Source: Candidatus Bathyarchaeota archaeon
Lineage (GTDB): Archaea; Thermoproteota; Bathyarchaeia; RBG-16-48-13; GCA-020355125
Length of the DNA stretch: 8,776 nt
Assembly (NCBI GenBank): GCA_030617005.1
Contig: JAUWWH010000017.1
Location: forward strand, 1 to 8,776
Direction: 5' to 3'
The notes below the pieces were generated by a model, which worked only from the letters and a program-made list of their open reading frames with translations, did not search any database and was not told the DNA's origin. Shown piece by piece: positions 5,047 through 8,776 of this stretch (within the stretch, counting starts at the first letter, position 1; each line of letters begins with the position of its first letter). Position numbers and translations under genes: made by a program.

Positions 5047-6876
5047 TTACCAAAGATCTTCTATAATATCTTCTAGACTTAACTTTTTTAACGTATCAGG
5101 TAAAGGTTTACCCGTCTTAATATCCCACCCCATAAGGCGATAATAGTTCTCAAGCATATCATCCCAATGAGGCATAATAGCAATTCCTTTCGATGGACCA
5201 TCTACAGGCGTTGAGCCATAGCGTTCTGATGGGTAATCATGCTCCTTCTTTATTCCACATCTTATGTTAAAGACTTTCATTAGATTTACTGCTCTCAAAC
5301 CAACAGTCTTAGCCTCTTCCGGAGTGAAGTCCCATCCGGTAACAGCACTCACAGCTTTGGAAATAAGTGTAGCATTCATTCCTGTGTGGAATCTACAAGT
5401 GACTGCCGAATCTTCAAGGGTCATCAAACCCTTTGTTATCGCTACAGCTGTTGACGTCTCTATTGGATTACCTGGTTCATTCCCAGCTTTAGGATCCATC
5501 ATGCTTCTATGGGTCTCGATGGTTCCTGTATTTGATACAACTGTATCGAAAAGCTCTCCCCATGCAGTTCTATGATCGTGCCCCCGTGGACTATTCCCTT
5601 TTCTTGTATATATAGCACACTCTACAGCTTTACCGCCAATTTTCTGGGAAGCCCTCATAACGCCCTCTGCCAGTAGGTTTCCAAAACCTTGACGATGCGC
5701 TATCATGTATAGAAGTTGTCGCACATTTTCGATGTTACCCCAGGATAATTCTAAACCGCCCATATAGTCCTTATTTAAATATCCTTTCTCATAGCATTCC
5801 ATGACCCAACCTATCAACCAACCTGCTTCATTATTCTCAAAGCCGAGTTTATCACAGAGTCCTGAGAGCATGAATGCTAAAGTTGCATCCCTATTATCGA
5901 TGACTGGTCCCCACGCAGCCATCTGCTCGTACTCAGGCTCCTCTACGACCATTCCCTTATAAACCCCATAAGGTATTGTCATCATATTACAGTGGTTGGC
6001 AGAGCATGCCCAACATGGACTAGGTCTAGACTTGAAATTTTCTCTGATATATTTATCACTGAATTTATTCAACATTTTCTTCCCAATAGGCCAAATATTT
6101 GTCATATAATTTTTAATAGGCAGCGTACCACCACCTGAAAGATGACTGCGATGTACACCTCCAACCGTGGCTAATCCACCGCGTGTTTTAGCAGTTTTTA
6201 GTCTTTCCATATCATTGATTATGATTCGATTTTTCCCTCTTATGGTAACAATGGCCTTCAGCTTTTTTGAACCCATTACAGCTCCTGGACCATTATGAGA
6301 TGCTGAATGGCCTTTATCGACAAACACTCCAGCGAATCTGACGAGGTGTTCACCTGCGGGTCCTATGGAGATAACACTCATCTCCCCCTTCTTCTTCTCT
6401 AATTCGTTTCTGATAACGTCACTGGTCTCATAGGTATCTTTACCCAACAAGTGGTTACCATTCCTCAGTTCTGCTTCGTGATCCTCAATGTAAAGATAAA
6501 GCCATCTCTTGGCTACGCCTTGTATAATAAAACCATCGTACCCTGAGAATTTAAGGTATGCTCCAAAACAGCCATTAGCTTGAACAGATGTTGCCCCATT
6601 GGTAAGGGCACCCTTCGTTACCAAAGAGATTGTGCCTGATCCAGGCATGATTGTTCCACCAAGAGGTCCCGTGGCAATAATTAGGCGATTCACGGGATCG
6701 GACCAATAGGTTTCGGGTGGTACTTCATCATAGAGTATTTTCACACCAATGCTTGTGCCTCCCAAATACTTCCTTAGAGTCGCTTCATCAAACACGATAT
6801 CAGATAATCGTTCTAAAGTTAAGTCTACCCGGAGAAATTTACCAGCATAACCATCAACTTTTGATTTCATCATCAC
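5047..6876 (-). CDS. Tungsten-dependent aldehyde:ferredoxin oxidoreductase family protein
   Basis: 609-residue AOR-family enzyme. These proteins hold a tungsten (or molybdenum) bis-pyranopterin and a [4Fe-4S] cluster and typically oxidise aldehydes to acids with ferredoxin. The N-terminal domain (about 8-214) shows GYAGKFLRVDLT, GGTSIGVKILYDEVPP, the pterin-binding ATGPLGG and PGSG segments, GYDGFIIQG, IGPAGEHLVRFAG and GAVMGSKKLKAI. Cluster ligands are C288, C291, C296 and probably C494 (DSAVTCRF). EPEYEQMAAWGP (313-324) matches the conserved glutamate region, and TGWDFTPEEA (513-522) with NLMKVFNIRCG (531-541) gives the usual C-terminal part. C-x2-C-x4-C differs from the C-x2-C-x3-C of Pyrococcus AOR, and HNGPG replaces the usual RGGLG near 195, so it may belong to another subgroup, possibly nearer to BamB-like proteins; the substrate is unknown. 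The start is GTG-ATG-ATG at 6876/6873/6870. Confidence 0.93.
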   Translation of the reverse strand: MMMKSKVDGYAGKFLRVDLTLERLSDIVFDEATLRKYLGGTSIGVKILYDEVPPETYWSDPVNRLIIATGPLGGTIMPGSGTISLVTKGALTNGATSVQANGCFGAYLKFSGYDGFIIQGVAKRWLYLYIEDHEAELRNGNHLLGKDTYETSDVIRNELEKKKGEMSVISIGPAGEHLVRFAGVFVDKGHSASHNGPGAVMGSKKLKAIVTIRGKNRIIINDMERLKTAKTRGGLATVGGVHRSHLSGGGTLPIKNYMTNIWPIGKKMLNKFSDKYIRENFKSRPSPCWACSANHCNMMTIPYGVYKGMVVEEPEYEQMAAWGPVIDNRDATLAFMLSGLCDKLGFENNEAGWLIGWVMECYEKGYLNKDYMGGLELSWGNIENVRQLLYMIAHRQGFGNLLAEGVMRASQKIGGKAVECAIYTRKGNSPRGHDHRTAWGELFDTVVSNTGTIETHRSMMDPKAGNEPGNPIETSTAVAITKGLMTLEDSAVTCRFHTGMNATLISKAVSAVTGWDFTPEEAKTVGLRAVNLMKVFNIRCGIKKEHDYPSERYGSTPVDGPSKGIAIMPHWDDMLENYYRLMGWDIKTGKPLPDTLKKLSLEDIIEDLW

Positions 6877-6906
6877 TAATCACTTTTCACATAATTAATG
6901 AGTGAA

Positions 6907-6916
6907 ATATATTAAT
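6907..6916 (-). promoter_or_regulatory. Candidate TATA box for the AOR gene
   Basis: On the minus strand ATTAATATAT is centred about 35-41 bases before the GTG/ATG start cluster, giving a leader of roughly 10-15 bases. A Shine-Dalgarno-like AAGTGAT lies within that leader. A symmetric sequence at 6920-6935 flanks the box on its upstream side. Confidence 0.45.
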
Positions 6917-6919
6917 CTC

Positions 6920-6962
6920 ATAATTTAAAAATTATCAAAGTGATGAATTCTTTTCAAGAATT
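6920..6962. promoter_or_regulatory. Two palindromes between the divergent AOR and secY promoters
   Basis: ATAATTT-AA-AAATTAT (6920-6935) and AATTCTT-TTC-AAGAATT (6946-6962) are both perfect seven-base inverted repeats. The first abuts the upstream side of the AOR TATA element and could be an operator. The second lies between the two TATA elements, about 19 bases from the centre of the secY one. They may be binding sites for a dimeric regulator of AOR; AT-richness makes the first less convincing. Confidence 0.32.
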
Positions 6963-6968
6963 AGTAGG

Positions 6969-6978
6969 TTATATAAAG
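6969..6978 (+). promoter_or_regulatory. Candidate TATA box for secY
   Basis: TTATATAAAG is a good archaeal TATA match about 120 bases before the secY start, predicting an RNA start near 7000 and a leader of about 95 bases. A second, weaker element (ATTTATACT, 6985-6993) lies close by. A long leader contrasts with the short leaders suggested for other genes in the window. Confidence 0.38.
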
Positions 6979-7080
6979 AAAAGGATTTATACTCTTCTTC
7001 AAATCTTTAAGGAATAACGAGAATATAATAGTACGGAAAGGAATTGAAGACAATCAGATGGAAACCTTCAAAGAATTATA

Positions 7081-7087
7081 AGGTGAT
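7081..7087 (+). promoter_or_regulatory. Shine-Dalgarno sequence of secY
   Basis: AGGTGAT is fully complementary to the conserved ATCACCT at the 3' end of archaeal 16S rRNA. It lies six bases before the ATG at 7094, which fixes that start. It is the best ribosome binding site in the window. The TAA of a seven-codon open frame (ATG at 7058) overlaps its first base. Confidence 0.7.
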
Positions 7088-7093
7088 TATTGG

Positions 7094-8509
7094 ATGCCCG
7101 GTCGATTCTTAAGTTTTTTCAAACCGATAACGAGAGTCTTACCAGAGGTTAAAATTCCAGAAGGACGCGTTAGACTTAGTGAAAAATTCCTTTGGACTGG
7201 AATAGTACTTGTAGTTTACTTTATTATGACCCAAATACCTATCTATGGTGCACAGTATAGTGGAAGTGACCCTTACTACGCGTTACGTGTGATCTTTGCC
7301 TCATCCAGGGGTTCCCTAATGGAGCTGGGTATTCAACCAATCGTTACAGCAGGTCTGATAACACAGCTTTTCTCAAGCTCTGGATTAATAAGCTTTGATA
7401 ATAGTAATTCTGAAGATCGTGCTCTCCTAGCGGGAATTACTAAACTTTTCTCAATTGTTATGACCGGATTTTTAGCAGTTGCATATCTTGTAGGGGGGGC
7501 CTACGGTACTAATCTATCATTTGAGACATCATTTATAATTTTTATCCAATTATTTGTCGTGGGTATAATAATAGTTCTTTTCGATGAACTATTACAGAAA
7601 GGGTGGGGATTTGGGAGTGCTATCAGTTTATTTATAGCTGCAGGAGTTGCTTTGAAGATCCTTTGGGATACTTTTTGTCCGCTTCCATATGAAAGCGATG
7701 GAAAGAGTTTAGGATCTCTGATCGCCTATATTCAAGCATTGTTTAAAGGAGAAAACGCTATTTCTGCTTTCGTTTCACGATCTAGCCCCAATGCTCCAAC
7801 TATGATAGGACTCGTTGTGACGATAGTCATCTTCCTAATAGTCATATACCTTCAGTCTTTGAAGGTGGAATTGCCAATATCTTATGCCAGAGTTAGGGGA
7901 TATAGGGGACGCTACCCCATCAAACTCTTATATGTATCCACGATACCTGTCGTACTTGTTTCAGCCCTATTTATGGACATTTATTTTGTGGCTCAAATAG
8001 TCTCGTCAAAGTTCAATCCAGATGGAGTCAATATGTGGTTAAATTTACTGGGACGTTTTGAAGGAACCGAGCTAAAGGGAGGATTAGCTTACTTCTTAAC
8101 TTCACCACAGACCTTGACTCAGTTCTTGGCGGATCCTATTAGAGGATTTGTGTTCGCTGGACTTATGATCGTTGCATGTGTCATATTTGCACTACTATGG
8201 CTTGAGCTGGGAGGTTTAGGTCCAAGTAGCGTTGCACAACAACTTATGGATTCGGGTCTACAGATTCCGGGGTTCCGTCGATCTATAAAACCTATTCAGA
8301 ATGTGCTCAGCAAATACATACCAACAGTCACTATTGTAGGAGCCATCCTTGTTGGAGCCATAGCATCATTCTCTAATTTCCTCGGTGTATATGGGAGTGG
8401 CATAGGAATATTGCTCACAGTAGGGATTATGGCTCAGTACTATGAAATGATTAGTAAAGATCAGATGATAGAAATGTATCCAATGTTAGGAAGACTTCTT
8501 GGGAAATAA
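7094..8509 (+). CDS. secY: Preprotein translocase subunit SecY
   Basis: 471-residue channel subunit of the SecYE-beta translocon in the cytoplasmic membrane, of the archaeal/Sec61-alpha type. About ten hydrophobic helices are seen: TM1 near 32-52, the plug and TM2 region 55-96 (MELGIQPIVTAGLITQLF is the family signature), TM3 115-135, TM4 146-168, TM5 172-193, TM6 237-257, TM7 278-300, TM8 350-372, TM9 410-430 and TM10 434-450. The cytosolic TM6-TM7 loop (SYARVRGYRGRYPIKLLYVS, 263-282) and the TM8-TM9 loop (373-407) are the ribosome-binding surfaces. The N-terminus carries the short amphipathic stretch usual in SecY. Length is normal and no key region is missing. In many archaea secY follows the ribosomal protein L15 gene; here it has its own promoter region and is divergent from the AOR gene. 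A hairpin follows the stop. Confidence 0.96.
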   Translation: MPGRFLSFFKPITRVLPEVKIPEGRVRLSEKFLWTGIVLVVYFIMTQIPIYGAQYSGSDPYYALRVIFASSRGSLMELGIQPIVTAGLITQLFSSSGLISFDNSNSEDRALLAGITKLFSIVMTGFLAVAYLVGGAYGTNLSFETSFIIFIQLFVVGIIIVLFDELLQKGWGFGSAISLFIAAGVALKILWDTFCPLPYESDGKSLGSLIAYIQALFKGENAISAFVSRSSPNAPTMIGLVVTIVIFLIVIYLQSLKVELPISYARVRGYRGRYPIKLLYVSTIPVVLVSALFMDIYFVAQIVSSKFNPDGVNMWLNLLGRFEGTELKGGLAYFLTSPQTLTQFLADPIRGFVFAGLMIVACVIFALLWLELGGLGPSSVAQQLMDSGLQIPGFRRSIKPIQNVLSKYIPTVTIVGAILVGAIASFSNFLGVYGSGIGILLTVGIMAQYYEMISKDQMIEMYPMLGRLLGK

Positions 8510-8546
8510 GATGTATAGGAAACTAGTCAGAGTATTCATCACCTAA

Positions 8547-8563
8547 AAGGTTTTACAAACCTT
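8547..8563 (+). terminator. Perfect 7-bp hairpin after secY
   Basis: AAGGTTT (8547-8553) pairs with AAACCTT (8557-8563) around a three-base loop, 37 bases after the secY stop. T-rich sequence is not immediately adjacent; TTTATTTTA follows at about 8579-8587. It probably marks the secY transcript end and separates it from the Sua5 gene, which appears to have its own promoter. Confidence 0.42.
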
Positions 8564-8617
8564 CAAAAATATTGGATGTTTATTTTAGAGAGTATTAGTT
8601 AAGAAGAATTGTAATTC

Positions 8618-8630
8618 ATTTTTATTATTG
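8618..8630 (+). promoter_or_regulatory. Possible TATA region for the Sua5-family gene
   Basis: An AT-rich stretch (ATTTTTATTATTG) is centred about 35 bases before the GTG start at 8659, in a position consistent with a short-leader transcript. AAGGAAGTTGAT at 8642-8653 could provide a weak Shine-Dalgarno in the leader. Both assignments are tentative. Confidence 0.28.
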
Positions 8631-8658
8631 TAAACTGTATCAAGGAAGTTGATTCATA

Positions 8659-8776
8659 GTGAATATAGTAGTTATTGATTCTGCACATCCAAGTTTAAGA
8701 GAAATTTCAAAAATCGTAGAGACACTAAAGAGAGGAAAAGTCATCATATACCCGACTGATACCGTCTATGGATTAG
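8659..8776 (+). CDS. Sua5/YrdC-family L-threonylcarbamoyladenylate synthase (5' part only)
   Basis: The GTG at 8659 opens a frame of 39 codons that reaches the window edge without a stop. After a helix (SLREISKIVETLKRGK) comes VIIYPTDTVYGL, the signature of the Sua5/YrdC/TsaC family, at the expected distance from the N-terminus. These enzymes use ATP, threonine and bicarbonate to make threonylcarbamoyl-AMP, the donor for t6A at position 37 of ANN-decoding tRNAs, with the KEOPS complex as the transferase in archaea. Whether the protein has the extra C-terminal Sua5 domain cannot be seen. The lysine/arginine pair before the motif (LKRGK) matches the family. It lies 149 bases after secY in the same direction. 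Confidence 0.85.
   Translation, partial: MNIVVIDSAHPSLREISKIVETLKRGKVIIYPTDTVYGL

Noticed and set aside
5264..5575. Plus-strand open frame of 103 codons
   Set aside because: Lies wholly antisense inside the well-supported AOR gene and shows no domain of its own.
6717..6905. Plus-strand open frame of 62 codons
   Set aside because: Antisense shadow of the AOR 5' end that also runs over its promoter; no family features.
6941..6946. TGATGA as a possible C box of a C/D guide RNA
   Set aside because: No CTGA D box at suitable spacing and no terminal stem; the sequence partly overlaps a palindrome in a promoter region.
6977..7081. 34-codon open stretch upstream of secY that might be the remnant of a ribosomal protein C-terminus
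   Set aside because: No start codon except the late ATG at 7058, and the translation does not resemble the end of L15 or L30.

Overview
The window looks like a chromosomal stretch of an AT-rich, anaerobic archaeon. The archaeal signs are an MBF1-type transcription factor with a zinc ribbon, an archaeal NAC homologue, an archaeal-type SecY, a stand-alone C2/PUA protein related to the archaeosine tRNA-guanine transglycosylase tail, a leucine tRNA with a bulge-helix-bulge intron, TATA-box-like elements close to start codons, and oligo-T terminators. A tungstopterin aldehyde:ferredoxin oxidoreductase-family enzyme suggests anaerobic metabolism. A TACK-type lineage such as Bathyarchaeia fits, but this is an impression from protein style and was not tested by any search.

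Layout. At 1-50 there is probably the last few codons of a rightward gene and its oligo-T terminator. At 58-588 (-) lies the MBF1-like regulator, divergent from the C2/PUA RNA-binding protein at 670-1185 (+); a perfect 8-2-8 palindrome lies between them. NAC follows at 1307-1648 (+) and ends in a strong hairpin. A 308-base gene-free gap with inverted repeats precedes pyrB (1957-2877, +). The intron-containing tRNA-Leu(CAA) is at 2985-3089 (+). A 655-base gene-free region (3090-3744) holds several perfect hairpins and a TATA-like element. On the minus strand are an MFS transporter (3745-4935) and upstream of it the AOR-family oxidoreductase (5047-6876). Divergent from the AOR gene is secY (7094-8509, +), followed by a hairpin and the 5' end of a Sua5/YrdC-family t6A biosynthesis gene that runs off the window.

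Functional theme. Most genes serve information processing around the ribosome: NAC binds nascent chains, SecY is the membrane channel, the PUA protein is RNA-binding, Sua5 makes the t6A precursor for tRNAs, tRNA-Leu decodes UUG, and MBF1 bridges transcription factors. Between them sit metabolic genes: pyrB for pyrimidine synthesis, and the minus-strand pair AOR plus MFS, which may form a small metabolic unit. I saw no CRISPR array, insertion sequence, integrase, toxin-antitoxin pair or other sign of a mobile island. I do not see an obviously new multi-gene system. The items most worth a second look are the variant cysteine motif of the AOR protein, the palindromes in the divergent promoters, secY away from ribosomal protein genes, pyrB without an adjacent pyrI, and the structured gene-free regions.
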